This document shows, piece after piece, positions 10,234-18,429 of a stretch of 64,000 nucleotides of DNA (the first letter of the stretch is position 1; each line of letters begins with the position of its first letter). This stretch comes from Planctomycetaceae bacterium. Lineage in GTDB: Bacteria > Planctomycetota > Planctomycetia > Planctomycetales > Planctomycetaceae. The stretch is from assembly GCA_002726205.1 (NCBI GenBank), contig PBSL01000057.1, positions 61,952 to 125,951 of the forward strand, written 5' to 3'. The notes beneath the pieces were generated by a model that was given only the letters and a program-made list of their open reading frames with translations, did no database searches and was not told where the DNA came from. The position numbers and the translations under genes are program-made.

Positions 10234-11076
10234 ATGAAAACGACGATGATCGTCCTGGTGAGCGTGTCAGCGGCAGTGGTGATCGCCTGGGCGAATCCGT
10301 CGCCGGCACGCGAGCCACAGAAACCGGCCGATCGGTCGGTGAAACCTGCCGCGGCCAAAACGGAAAAATCAAAAGACGGCAATCTCCTGCCCAACGGCAA
10401 CCTTGAGGCCGGTAAGGTCACGCCGGTCCGTTGGCAGACGATCGACGGACTCTCCAGTTTCTGGGTCAAGGACTCCGATCCACGGCGGGGCCGTGTGCTG
10501 ATGTTCGACAGTGACGTGCTGCAAAGCCAGGCGTATGACTGGTGGCTGAAGATCGACGACGGGGCCTCGCCGTTGAAGGCCCCCAAGAGAATCCCGACGA
10601 CCGCGCCGAAGTTCGATACGCTGGCCGGGCTGGACGGGGTCTGGTTCTGGAGTCACCCGATTCCGATCAAGAAAGGGCAGAAGTTCTGGCTGACGCTTGA
10701 TGTGAAAGGCGGCGGGATCCTGGTCTGGCTGGTCGGGTATCCCAAGAAGCCCAGCGTGTCATTCGGAGCCGACGCCGGAGCGGTCCAGCAGTACTTCTCG
10801 AAACGTCGGGGAACCGCACCGCCGAACAAGCGCAACCGCAAGGCGTTCATTCACAAGTACAAGTGGCGTGGCCAGATGCGGGCAGGTGGGTCGAAGGACT
10901 GGAAGACCTATTCTCGTCGCAACAAACCGTTCCAGCCCACCAAGTACACACCCTCGGTTCGCTGGGTCCGCGTGTTGTTGTACCCCTTCTGGCCACCGGG
11001 CAAGTACTTCGTCGACAACGTTCGACTGGTCGAATACGATCCGAAAATCCACGGCGAGAAAGCGTCGGCCCGCTGA
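10234..11076 (+). CDS. small exported protein of unknown function
   Basis: 280 aa from the ATG of MKTTMIVLVSVSAAVVIAWA, a typical Sec signal peptide; an in-frame GTG at 10198 overlaps the previous stop and has no signal peptide directly behind it. The mature part begins with a Lys/Ala/Pro-rich linker. It continues as a beta-rich domain with the pattern NLLPNGNLEAGKVTPVRW and ends YFVDNVRLVEYDP, which is typical of carbohydrate-binding-module-like jelly-roll folds in planctomycetes. It lies 32 bp after the PA14/PKD/TPR gene and is the last gene of the Bat-like run. A ligand-binding role is possible; the family is not recognised. Confidence 0.7.
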   Translation: MKTTMIVLVSVSAAVVIAWANPSPAREPQKPADRSVKPAAAKTEKSKDGNLLPNGNLEAGKVTPVRWQTIDGLSSFWVKDSDPRRGRVLMFDSDVLQSQAYDWWLKIDDGASPLKAPKRIPTTAPKFDTLAGLDGVWFWSHPIPIKKGQKFWLTLDVKGGGILVWLVGYPKKPSVSFGADAGAVQQYFSKRRGTAPPNKRNRKAFIHKYKWRGQMRAGGSKDWKTYSRRNKPFQPTKYTPSVRWVRVLLYPFWPPGKYFVDNVRLVEYDPKIHGEKASAR

Positions 11077-11086
11077 TGCCTGGGGG

Positions 11087-11113
11087 CGGCTCGTGATGCC
11101 TGTTTTCGAGCCG
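11087..11113. other. inverted repeat after the Bat-like operon
   Basis: CGGCTCG and CGAGCCG form a perfect 7-bp stem around a 13-nt loop, just after the stop at 11076. No T-run follows, so it is not a classic intrinsic terminator. It may mark the operon 3' end. Confidence 0.3.
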
Positions 11114-11181
11114 GGCAGGCGGGACGGATCGGAAACTTCAGGTGGGCCGATGGCAGGTCCAGCAGGGAAGGTGAACACACA

Positions 11182-12279
11182 ATGGCAAAGAAGTATCGCG
11201 TCGGCATCATCGGCCGGACCGGCAAGGGCAATTATGGTCACGGTCTCGATGTCGTCTGGAAAGACATCGACCGCTGTGATGTGGTGGCCGTGGCCGACGA
11301 CAACAAGTCGGCCCTGCCGGGGGCACTGACCAGGACCGGTGCCAAGAAGAGCTATCTCGACTACCGCGAGATGCTCGAGAAGGAAAAACCCGACATCGTG
11401 TCGGTCTCGCAACGCTGGCTCGACAGGCATCACGAGATGGTGATGGCGGCTGTCTCGCTGGGTTGCCACGTCTACATGGAAAAACCGTTCGTGCGGGACC
11501 TGGTCCAGGCCGACGAGATCGTCAAGGCGTGTGAGATGCGGCACGTGAAGTTGGCGATCGCCCATGGCAACCGTTATTCACCCCAGGTGGCGATTGCCAG
11601 GAAGTTGATTGCCGCCGGGGAAATCGGGCAGGTGCTGGAAGTACGGGCCCGTGGCAAGGAGGACGCGCGCCGCGGTGGAGGCGAGGACTTGTGGGTGCTG
11701 GGCACGCACATGCTGGACCTGATGCGAGCTCTTGTCGGTGATGTCGTCGATTGCTACGCCCGTTGCAGTGAGAAAGGGCAACCGGTCAACCGGTCGCATG
11801 TCTACGAAGGCAACGAGGGGATCGGTCCGCTGGCGGCTGACACGATCGACGCGGTCTACCGCTTCCAGGACGGCGTGAACGGATATTTTTCGTCGCACCG
11901 TGGGCATGGCGGTCGTTTTGGACTGAAAGTCTTCGGTTCCAAGGGAGTTATCGAGTTCCAGTCGGGATACCTCAGGACGGCCTGGCTGCTGAAGGACCCC
12001 GCCTGGTCGCCCGGTCGCAGCGGTGCGTCCTGGCAGCCGATTTCCAGCAATGGCGTGGGCAAGCCCGAGACACGCTCGAGCAAGCACCGAGCGAACGCGG
12101 CGACGGTGCTCGACTTGATCGAGGCGATCGAGAAGGACCGGCAGCCGATTTCCAGCGTCTACGATGCACGAGCGGCAACCGAGATGATTGCCGGTGTCTT
12201 CGAGTCGCACCGTGTCGGTGGGCCGGTCGAGTTTCCGTTGAAGAACCGGAAAAACCCGCTGACGATGCTCAAGCGATAG
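11182..12279 (+). CDS. Gfo/Idh/MocA-family oxidoreductase
   Basis: 365 aa. The N-terminal Rossmann fold starts YRVGIIGRTGKGNYGHG, a variant of the usual GxGxxG loop, followed by VVAVADDNK at the end of strand 2. The family motif EKP is present in YMEKPFVRD (about 95). The C-terminal half is the alpha/beta substrate domain, with DLWVLGTHMLDLMRAL placing a conserved His-type active-site segment. AGGTGA lies about 8 bp upstream of the ATG. It stands 105 bp from the previous gene. Family members are NAD(P)-dependent sugar, cyclitol or amino-sugar dehydrogenases; the substrate cannot be read from sequence. Planctomycetes carry many paralogues. Confidence 0.88.
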   Translation: MAKKYRVGIIGRTGKGNYGHGLDVVWKDIDRCDVVAVADDNKSALPGALTRTGAKKSYLDYREMLEKEKPDIVSVSQRWLDRHHEMVMAAVSLGCHVYMEKPFVRDLVQADEIVKACEMRHVKLAIAHGNRYSPQVAIARKLIAAGEIGQVLEVRARGKEDARRGGGEDLWVLGTHMLDLMRALVGDVVDCYARCSEKGQPVNRSHVYEGNEGIGPLAADTIDAVYRFQDGVNGYFSSHRGHGGRFGLKVFGSKGVIEFQSGYLRTAWLLKDPAWSPGRSGASWQPISSNGVGKPETRSSKHRANAATVLDLIEAIEKDRQPISSVYDARAATEMIAGVFESHRVGGPVEFPLKNRKNPLTMLKR

Positions 12280-12321
12280 CCATCCGGCTGATCCGGCTCT
12301 TCGCCGAAACCGTTGCTGCGG

Positions 12322-13083
12322 CTAGTAGAGCCTGACGGTCAGTCCGTTGTGTCGAAAGACCGGCTGGGTTGTCTCGGTCAGGCGTCCGCGGCGTGACCGT
12401 TCGGCCGGCCACCAGCGCCAGGTGTTCAGGGTTCGTTGCAACGAAACGCGGGGAAACCCTGGCGGATCGCCAGCGAACCAGGCCTGGAGAATGTGGCGCC
12501 AGGCCCGGTTCATGCAGCGGCTGCGGACGTGGATCGGGTCAAGCCCATACCAGTGCCCCAGCGGCTCGACGATGTTGGCACCATACTCTTCTCCCAGCGA
12601 GGTCAGCCTGTCATCGAGTTCGTGAGCGATCCGGATGACATCGTCGAACTTCAACGCGCAACGGGGAAACAGGATTCGCCTGGCGACAGTGAAGCGGAGG
12701 CGAGACAGCCGTTGGAGACTGGCCAGCGGCAGCCTTGTCATGACGATTTTCGCCTGCATCGAGCGCAACCGCTGCAGGCACGACTCGATCCAATCGATAA
12801 TCTGGGGGCTTTCATGGCCGTAGAGGACATCGTTGCCAATGTCGGTCAGCAGCGCGCGGGGCCGGGGGTCACTTTCGGCCACTGACCATTCTTTCCATAA
12901 CCGACAGTTGCTGATTCCCGGCAATGCTCGCCCCAGCACCTTGCTCCAGGTGCCGTAGGAGCGACCGTGACCGTGTGCCCCCCAGATCTCCAGCGGGGAA
13001 TCGAACGCGGTTCCCAGTCCATTGACCAGTCGCGGGAAAGCCATTGTGACGTTGCTGGCGCCGATCAGGATCACTCGGTTCAT
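12322..13083 (-). CDS. SGNH-hydrolase-like protein
   Basis: 253 aa. It begins MNRVILIGASNVTMAF, where GASN sits where SGNH/GDSL hydrolases carry the nucleophile block I (GDS). A block III-like GND occurs in LLTDIGNDVLYG (about 85-95), followed by SPQIIDWIESCLQRL. A convincing block V Asp-x-x-His is not visible. The protein has no signal peptide, so it would act in the cytoplasm. It is convergent with the Gfo/Idh gene (42 bp between stops). It could be an esterase or acyltransferase relative, or an inactive homologue; identification rests on weak motifs. Confidence 0.6.
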   Translation of the reverse strand: MNRVILIGASNVTMAFPRLVNGLGTAFDSPLEIWGAHGHGRSYGTWSKVLGRALPGISNCRLWKEWSVAESDPRPRALLTDIGNDVLYGHESPQIIDWIESCLQRLRSMQAKIVMTRLPLASLQRLSRLRFTVARRILFPRCALKFDDVIRIAHELDDRLTSLGEEYGANIVEPLGHWYGLDPIHVRSRCMNRAWRHILQAWFAGDPPGFPRVSLQRTLNTWRWWPAERSRRGRLTETTQPVFRHNGLTVRLY

Positions 13084-13145
13084 CGTGGCATTGCCTTGCT
13101 CAGACCTTCCGTGGTTTTGAGGCAGTTCGTCCGGCCGTTCGACGA

Positions 13146-14315
13146 TCAGGTCTTGGCCGGTGCGGGGGCCGGTTTTTCTGTGAGTTGGTAGACGCGGACA
13201 TGGCCAAAGTGAGCCTTGTACTCGTCGGGCTTGGCGTGTCGACCGTTGCCGCTGCGTCCGTTGGCGATCCAGACCGGGGTACAGATCTGTTGGCCATCGG
13301 GATGAAGATCGAGGTCGTAGCCGGAGGGGGTGTCGATGACGTGGAGTACCTTTCCGTCGTCGGGGTTCCAGAACTCCAGCGAACAGACCGCGTGCAGCCG
13401 CTCGCCCTGGCCGACCAGTGTCCCGTCGGCGAGAAACTTGAGGCCATTGATCGGTCCGTCGTCGGCCTTGCCCTTCTTCATTCTCAACAACCGCGTCTGC
13501 TTGCCGCTGGCCCAGTCAAACAGCAGGACCGCCGGATGGCCCGGACAAAACGCGTTGCTCTTCGCGTCGGTCATTCCACCACAGGCCAGTCGGGTCCCCT
13601 TGGCATCGAAGGCCAGGCTGCGGACGCCTCCCACGTCGGCCAGGAAGTTGTCCTTGCGGGTGTGCAACTGGGCGGCATCAAGGACCCGGACCACCTTCCG
13701 CTTTGACAGATCCCACTGGTTGACGGTCCCGAAGATATCGCCACTGACAAGGCTTCGGCCATCGGGATGAACGGCCAGGCTGAAGATATCACCCCTGTGA
13801 CCGTCGAGTGTTCCGGCAGGCTTGCCGTCGGCGACTGACCAGAGACGAATGATCGCGTCGGTGCCGGCCGAGATCAGTGTCTTGCCGTCTGACGTGAGGG
13901 CGATCGCCCGGATCCAGCCCGGATCGCCCGGTCGGCCGGGATGCGCGTTGTTGACTCGCCAGGCTGGTGCCGGTTTCTTCGCCGCCAAGTCCCAGGCGAT
14001 CAGGTTACCGTGCAGATCGCTGCTGACGAGTCGTTTGCCGTCGGCGGTGATTGCCAGGCGGCTGACCCAGGTCGTGTGTCCCTCGAGAATCGTTCGGGGA
14101 ACGGGGGTCTTGGTCTTGGGAGACTTGTTCCTGGGAGCAGCCGCTTTCTCGATCGATTCCAGAGGCCAGCGGAGAATCGTCCCGTCCTGGCAGCCGGCGA
14201 AGACGAAGCGACCGTCACGGCTGAACAGGCAACAATACAACTGGCGATCATGTTCGAGCGTTGTCCGAAGCCAACTCTTGGTCACCGCCAGTTTGGTAGA
14301 GGCTGCGGGGTTCAT
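13146..14315 (-). CDS. WD40 beta-propeller protein
   Basis: 389 aa. The start is fixed by AAGGAGGTG just upstream and by a 4-nt ATGA overlap with the stop of the DUF1501 gene, a classic translational-coupling arrangement. At least six WD40-type blades are visible, for example LAITADGKRLVSSDLHGNLIAWD, IALTSDGKTLISAGTDAIIRLW and LAVHPDGRSLVSGDIFGTVNQWD. There is no signal peptide. It is the third gene of the minus-strand operon DUF1549/DUF1553 -> DUF1501 -> WD40. In planctomycetes WD40 genes recur beside these families, and a propeller probably acts as a protein-interaction platform. No enzymatic role is seen. Confidence 0.85.
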   Translation of the reverse strand: MNPAASTKLAVTKSWLRTTLEHDRQLYCCLFSRDGRFVFAGCQDGTILRWPLESIEKAAAPRNKSPKTKTPVPRTILEGHTTWVSRLAITADGKRLVSSDLHGNLIAWDLAAKKPAPAWRVNNAHPGRPGDPGWIRAIALTSDGKTLISAGTDAIIRLWSVADGKPAGTLDGHRGDIFSLAVHPDGRSLVSGDIFGTVNQWDLSKRKVVRVLDAAQLHTRKDNFLADVGGVRSLAFDAKGTRLACGGMTDAKSNAFCPGHPAVLLFDWASGKQTRLLRMKKGKADDGPINGLKFLADGTLVGQGERLHAVCSLEFWNPDDGKVLHVIDTPSGYDLDLHPDGQQICTPVWIANGRSGNGRHAKPDEYKAHFGHVRVYQLTEKPAPAPAKT

Positions 14316-15604
14316 GCCAGCACCTCCTTGATCACGTCCATCTCTTCGTGGGCGATCGGCAAGGGCTGACCGTTGTTGACGTACTGGGTGGTTTTCGCGT
14401 CCAGGCCCAGACAGCGGAAGATCGTGTGGAAGAGGTGACCGATGTCGTATTCGGCGTCCTGACAAAACGCTCCGTTGGCCGTGGTGCTGCCGGCGATGAG
14501 GCCAGGCTTGAGTCCGGATCCGGCGAGCATGACCGACCAGGCTTCCGGCCAGTGATCACGTCCGCAGCGGCTGTTGATCTTGGGTGTCCGTCCGAATTCA
14601 CTCATCAGGACCACCAGCGTGTTCTCGAGCAGACCGCGGGTTTCGAGATCGTTGATCAACGCGGCGAACGGTCGATCGACCTGGGGCACCATGACGCGGT
14701 GCATGTTGAAATTGTCGCCGTGGGTGTCCCAGTGGTAGCTGGTCACCTTGACGAACTGGACACCGGCCTCCAGCAGTCTTCGGGCCTGCAGGAGATGGCG
14801 GCCGAGGGGGTGTCGGCCGTATCGCTGGATGTCGCTGGCCGGGAGCGTCGTCGGGTCGAAGAGGTCCTGTCGCCTGGTCAGTTGCCGGGCCATGTCGAAA
14901 GAGTAGTCGTAGGCGGAAATGAAGCGATCGAGTCGGCCGGTCGTGAATCGTCGGTTGGCCTGCTGCCGCAGCTGATCTCGAACGGTCACTCGCTGCTTGT
15001 TGAGCGATTCGGGACGCCGGATATGGATCGGTGGTTTGCCGTCTCCCAGGCCCAGGGCACCGTAGCGGGGACCCAGGAAGCCGGCGTCCTTCCACATGTA
15101 GCCGCCGCGGCCGGGCTTGATGTGCATGTAGGGGGGCAGATGATTGTCCGGGGGGCCCAGCAACTTGGTGATCGCCGAACCGAGGAACGGGTAGGTGACG
15201 CCGCGGTTTTTCGGGTCACCTCGCTGGATGCGGGGCACACCCGTGGAGTGGTTTTCGTCCTTCGTCGACATGCAGCGGATCACCGTCAGCTTGTCGGCGA
15301 TTCCGGCAGTGGCGGGGACGAGTTCTCCGAATCGGACACCGGGAATCGCGGTCGGAATGGCCCGGAACGGTCCGCCGAACTCGGTGCCGGGCTTGGGATC
15401 CCAGGTCTCCAGTTGGCTCATGGCACCGTCGAGCCAGATGAACAACACCTGTTTCTGTTTCCGTTTGACCTCGGCGGCGATCGTCGGGTCGAGCAGGCCG
15501 CCGATTCCGGTACCGGCAGCGCCGCCCAGGATCGCCAGGGCCTGGCGGCGCGAGAGGTCGTGATCGAGGCCCTGGCAGGCGTGGGGATGAGTGATCTCGG
15601 TCAT
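14312..15604 (-). CDS. DUF1501 protein with Tat signal
   Basis: 430 aa. A twin-arginine signal is visible at about 19-40 (SRRQALAILGGAAGTGIGGL), so the protein is exported folded. The body matches DUF1501 / sulfatase-like alkaline-phosphatase-superfamily proteins: LFIWLDGAMSQLETWDPKPG at the start of the domain, the internal segment STKDENHSTGVPRIQRG, and VVLMSEFGRTPKIN with GRDHWPEAW near the C-terminus. It starts 9 bp after the DUF1549/DUF1553 stop and overlaps the WD40 start by 4 bp. This pair is a hallmark of planctomycetes and is thought to act in polysaccharide degradation or in periplasmic electron transfer; the exact reaction is unknown. Confidence 0.9.
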   Translation of the reverse strand: MTEITHPHACQGLDHDLSRRQALAILGGAAGTGIGGLLDPTIAAEVKRKQKQVLFIWLDGAMSQLETWDPKPGTEFGGPFRAIPTAIPGVRFGELVPATAGIADKLTVIRCMSTKDENHSTGVPRIQRGDPKNRGVTYPFLGSAITKLLGPPDNHLPPYMHIKPGRGGYMWKDAGFLGPRYGALGLGDGKPPIHIRRPESLNKQRVTVRDQLRQQANRRFTTGRLDRFISAYDYSFDMARQLTRRQDLFDPTTLPASDIQRYGRHPLGRHLLQARRLLEAGVQFVKVTSYHWDTHGDNFNMHRVMVPQVDRPFAALINDLETRGLLENTLVVLMSEFGRTPKINSRCGRDHWPEAWSVMLAGSGLKPGLIAGSTTANGAFCQDAEYDIGHLFHTIFRCLGLDAKTTQYVNNGQPLPIAHEEMDVIKEVLA

Positions 15605-15613
15605 GTCATCCTG

Positions 15614-17206
15614 TCAATGATTCAGGCGAAATTCGGCCGATGCCAGCAACGACCAGGCCAGGTCGGCCAGGCCCGATTTGCGGGTCGCGGTGTTCTTGTC
15701 GAGAAACTTGACGCCCGAGCGGGTTTCGGCATCGGTCGGTCGTCTCGAAAGCACTCCCAGGTAAAGCTGTTCGACGGCGCGGGTGTTGTCCGGGGTCGCG
15801 ACAACCCGGCCGATCAACGAGTCCTTGCGGGGCTTTAGCCAGTCGAGCACCAGTTCTTCATTCATCAGGAACAACGCGTGCCCCATCGCGGGGTTGTACT
15901 CGTCGGGGTTTTCTCCCGGGGGATTCCCCATCATCCAGGAGAACAGCTCCATTGTCTCTCCGACGGTGGCCGGCAGGCGATCGACGTTGCCGTTGATGTA
16001 GTTGTAGGCATCGAATGGCGAGTCTTTCGGGACCTTACCGGTGATCATTCTCTGGAGGTTGCCGGTGGCGACCATCAGCGACCAGGCCATTTGTTCCGGC
16101 GAGAGTGGCCGGGACGTGGCGACGCGGAAACGGTGCTCGGGCACGTCGGCGGGCTGGACTCCCTCGGGCAACCGGCTCGACCGCTGGTAGGTCCGGCTGC
16201 GGACAATCTCCCGCAGCAGGTGCCGCACGTTGAACTTGTGAGTGACGAATTCCTGTTGCAGTCGCTCGAACAGTTCAGGATGTGATGGTGGATTCACCGG
16301 GTGATCCAGGTGTGGCGGATGGATCAGCCCGCGACCCATCAGCAGGGCCCAGAGCCTGTTGGTGCTGGTGCGAACGAATGCCGTGTTGGCTGCCTGGGGC
16401 AGATCCCGGGCCAGCAGCAGTCGAGGTCGATACTTGGCGGCTTCGGCCTCCTGTCCCTTCTCGAACTTCGGGATGACCACCTCCCGGCCCCCGGGAAGTC
16501 TCGGACCGGTGGTCTGTTTGCCGGGCTCGAAGACCGATTCGAACTCGCTGGTCGCCTTGACCGGTTGTTCCTGGACGTAGGAGAACAGGCCGAAGTAGTC
16601 CTGTTGCGTGTAGACATCGACGGTCGGGTGGTTGTGGCACTGCGAGCACATGATGTCGCGGCCAAGGAAGATGCGTGCGATGTCCTGGGTGGTCTGGTGT
16701 GCGTTGCCCTTGCGGCCGGCGGCAAGGATGAACTTGGTGGCGGGCTGATTTGCCTTGTCGTCCTTTTCGACGAACAGTACCCGGCTCACCAGTTCATTCC
16801 AGGGGCGGTTCTCCCGGAATGCCGCCTGCAGGTAAGCCGACCACTCGGCGGGCTTTATGCTCTTCTCGGCACGCCGTTCCAATGCCATCACCTGGAACCA
16901 CTCCTGCATCCGCCGGGGGTATTCCGGCGAGGCAAACAGGCGATCGACGAGGACCGTTCGCTTGCTGGAATTCGCGTCGGCCAGAAACGCGGTCGTCTCG
17001 GCAACGGTCGGGATCCGGCCGGCCAGGTCGAGGGTGATGCGACGGAGGAACTCGGTGTCGTCGGCCACGGCTGCCAGTGGTCCCCCGGCAGCCGTTTCGA
17101 TCATCCGGTCAATGTCGGCGTGCAGCGGACCCGCGGCCGTGACCGGTTGTGGGACGGTCGCGGTCAGGAGTGCGACGGCAAGTGGAATCAGGAAGATGAT
17201 CCGCAT
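15614..17206 (-). CDS. DUF1549/DUF1553 protein with cytochrome c-type motif
   Basis: 530 aa from the ATG that opens the signal peptide MRIIFLIPLAVALLTATVPQ; a second in-frame ATG at 17224 adds six residues. The N-terminal DUF1549 region includes FLRRITLDLAGRIPT and RLFASPEYPRRMQEWF. A single CSQCH (CxxCH haem-binding type) lies in the middle (DIMCSQCHNHPTVDVYTQQDYFGLF). The C-terminal DUF1553 part contains FVRTSTNRLWALLMGRGL and LLREIVRSRTYQRSS. The larger planctomycete relatives also carry an N-terminal PSD1 cytochrome domain, which is absent here, so this is the short form. It is the first gene of a three-gene minus-strand operon. Confidence 0.9.
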   Translation of the reverse strand: MRIIFLIPLAVALLTATVPQPVTAAGPLHADIDRMIETAAGGPLAAVADDTEFLRRITLDLAGRIPTVAETTAFLADANSSKRTVLVDRLFASPEYPRRMQEWFQVMALERRAEKSIKPAEWSAYLQAAFRENRPWNELVSRVLFVEKDDKANQPATKFILAAGRKGNAHQTTQDIARIFLGRDIMCSQCHNHPTVDVYTQQDYFGLFSYVQEQPVKATSEFESVFEPGKQTTGPRLPGGREVVIPKFEKGQEAEAAKYRPRLLLARDLPQAANTAFVRTSTNRLWALLMGRGLIHPPHLDHPVNPPSHPELFERLQQEFVTHKFNVRHLLREIVRSRTYQRSSRLPEGVQPADVPEHRFRVATSRPLSPEQMAWSLMVATGNLQRMITGKVPKDSPFDAYNYINGNVDRLPATVGETMELFSWMMGNPPGENPDEYNPAMGHALFLMNEELVLDWLKPRKDSLIGRVVATPDNTRAVEQLYLGVLSRRPTDAETRSGVKFLDKNTATRKSGLADLAWSLLASAEFRLNH

Positions 17207-17288
17207 GGTCCGATCACAGAACAATCGACAGGCGAAGGTTGGTCGCCGGGTGCCAGTGCACCAGTATAGCTCATCGGACGCCCGGGGA

Positions 17289-18257
17289 TTACTTTGAGAT
17301 CTTCAGGTCCAGTCCCAGCAACGCGGCCGGGGTCTCGCGGCACATCCGCAGGATCTCCTTGCGAGAGAACCCGGCCTCGGAAAGGCCGAGGACGAAGCTC
17401 TTCAGGCCATCGGTCGGGATCGGGTTGAGGTACTGGCCGAGATCGGAGCTGAGGACGAAATGTTCGACGCCAACGGCCCGGATGGCCTTGGCGTAGTCGG
17501 CCGTGGAGATCTTCTTCCAGTGTCTCATGCTGGCCAGGTGCGAGCCCGGGCCGGTCAGGTTGGTCATCCACACGCACTCGATTTTCGCTCCCAGTCGTGC
17601 GGCGTGTTTCATCTGCGGAACGGTCATTCCGATCGGGTCGGCCATGCCGTGTGTGACCAGCAGTTTCTTGATGCCCGCCTTGCGGGCCGCTTCGAGCAGG
17701 ACCAGGCATTCCGCAGCCGAGGAATGCCCGGTTTCGAGGACCAGGTCGTGCTTGGCACAGACGGCAAAGACCTCTTTCAATGCCTCCACCGGCTTTCCGT
17801 CGCGGACGACCGCGACCGACGGTCGGTCTTCCTTGAATCGTCGCACGTGGTTTTGCGCATCGAAGGTCGGCAGCCAGACAACCCGGCCGCGATCACCGGT
17901 GAAGGTGACCATCCGGCGAATGGCCTCGGCATTGAGACCGCCGACGGCGCGGTTGAGCACGATACCCCCAAAGCACCGTTGCCCGGTAATCCGCTCGGCC
18001 AGCATCGCGCGGTCGGCGGTCATCGTGAAGTGGTTTTTCAGCACCAGCGCCGCCATTCCCCGCCCCCGTGCAATCCGGGCGATTTCGAAGTCGGTCGTCG
18101 ATCGTGTGAAGCTGTCCGGACCCGAGTGCACATGAAAGTCGATCAACCCGACCAGGGGGTTGCCCTTCAGGGTTGTCGGCGCCTGGGCAAGCAGTGTTGC
18201 GTTTTCGATGACGCCGCACGCGGCGACCAGCATGCAGACCCACTTGATTTCAAGCAT
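17289..18257 (-). CDS. DUF6282-type metal-dependent hydrolase
   Basis: 322 aa from the ATG of MLEIKWVCMLVAACGVIENA, a likely signal peptide, with GGAG 11 bp upstream; the frame stays open back to 18452. It has an amidohydrolase/PHP-like fold: FHVHSGPD gives the HxH metal pair, LETGHSSAAE and LLVTHGMAD give further His ligands, and LSSDLGQ near the C-terminus gives an Asp. The C-terminal CRETPAALLGL is typical of amidohydrolase relatives. It lies between the DUF1501 operon and a second amidohydrolase, all in the same direction. The substrate is unknown. Confidence 0.75.
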   Translation of the reverse strand: MLEIKWVCMLVAACGVIENATLLAQAPTTLKGNPLVGLIDFHVHSGPDSFTRSTTDFEIARIARGRGMAALVLKNHFTMTADRAMLAERITGQRCFGGIVLNRAVGGLNAEAIRRMVTFTGDRGRVVWLPTFDAQNHVRRFKEDRPSVAVVRDGKPVEALKEVFAVCAKHDLVLETGHSSAAECLVLLEAARKAGIKKLLVTHGMADPIGMTVPQMKHAARLGAKIECVWMTNLTGPGSHLASMRHWKKISTADYAKAIRAVGVEHFVLSSDLGQYLNPIPTDGLKSFVLGLSEAGFSRKEILRMCRETPAALLGLDLKISK

Positions 18258-18429
18258 CGTATTTTTCTCCGCAGGGACCGCAAGACAGGCATTGGCCTGG
18301 GGCGTGGAAGTCGCCAGGATCCCGGGCACCCCGGCCATCAGGACCGGTCTCATCAAACGCGGATCGCCGTGGCAATGCAACGCTGCGCGTGAAGATCCGG
18401 TCGCGGCCGTCGGCACCGGTCCCCGGCGG

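Noticed and set aside
12436..12885. 149-codon plus-strand frame
   Set aside because: Antisense to the SGNH-like gene, no motif.
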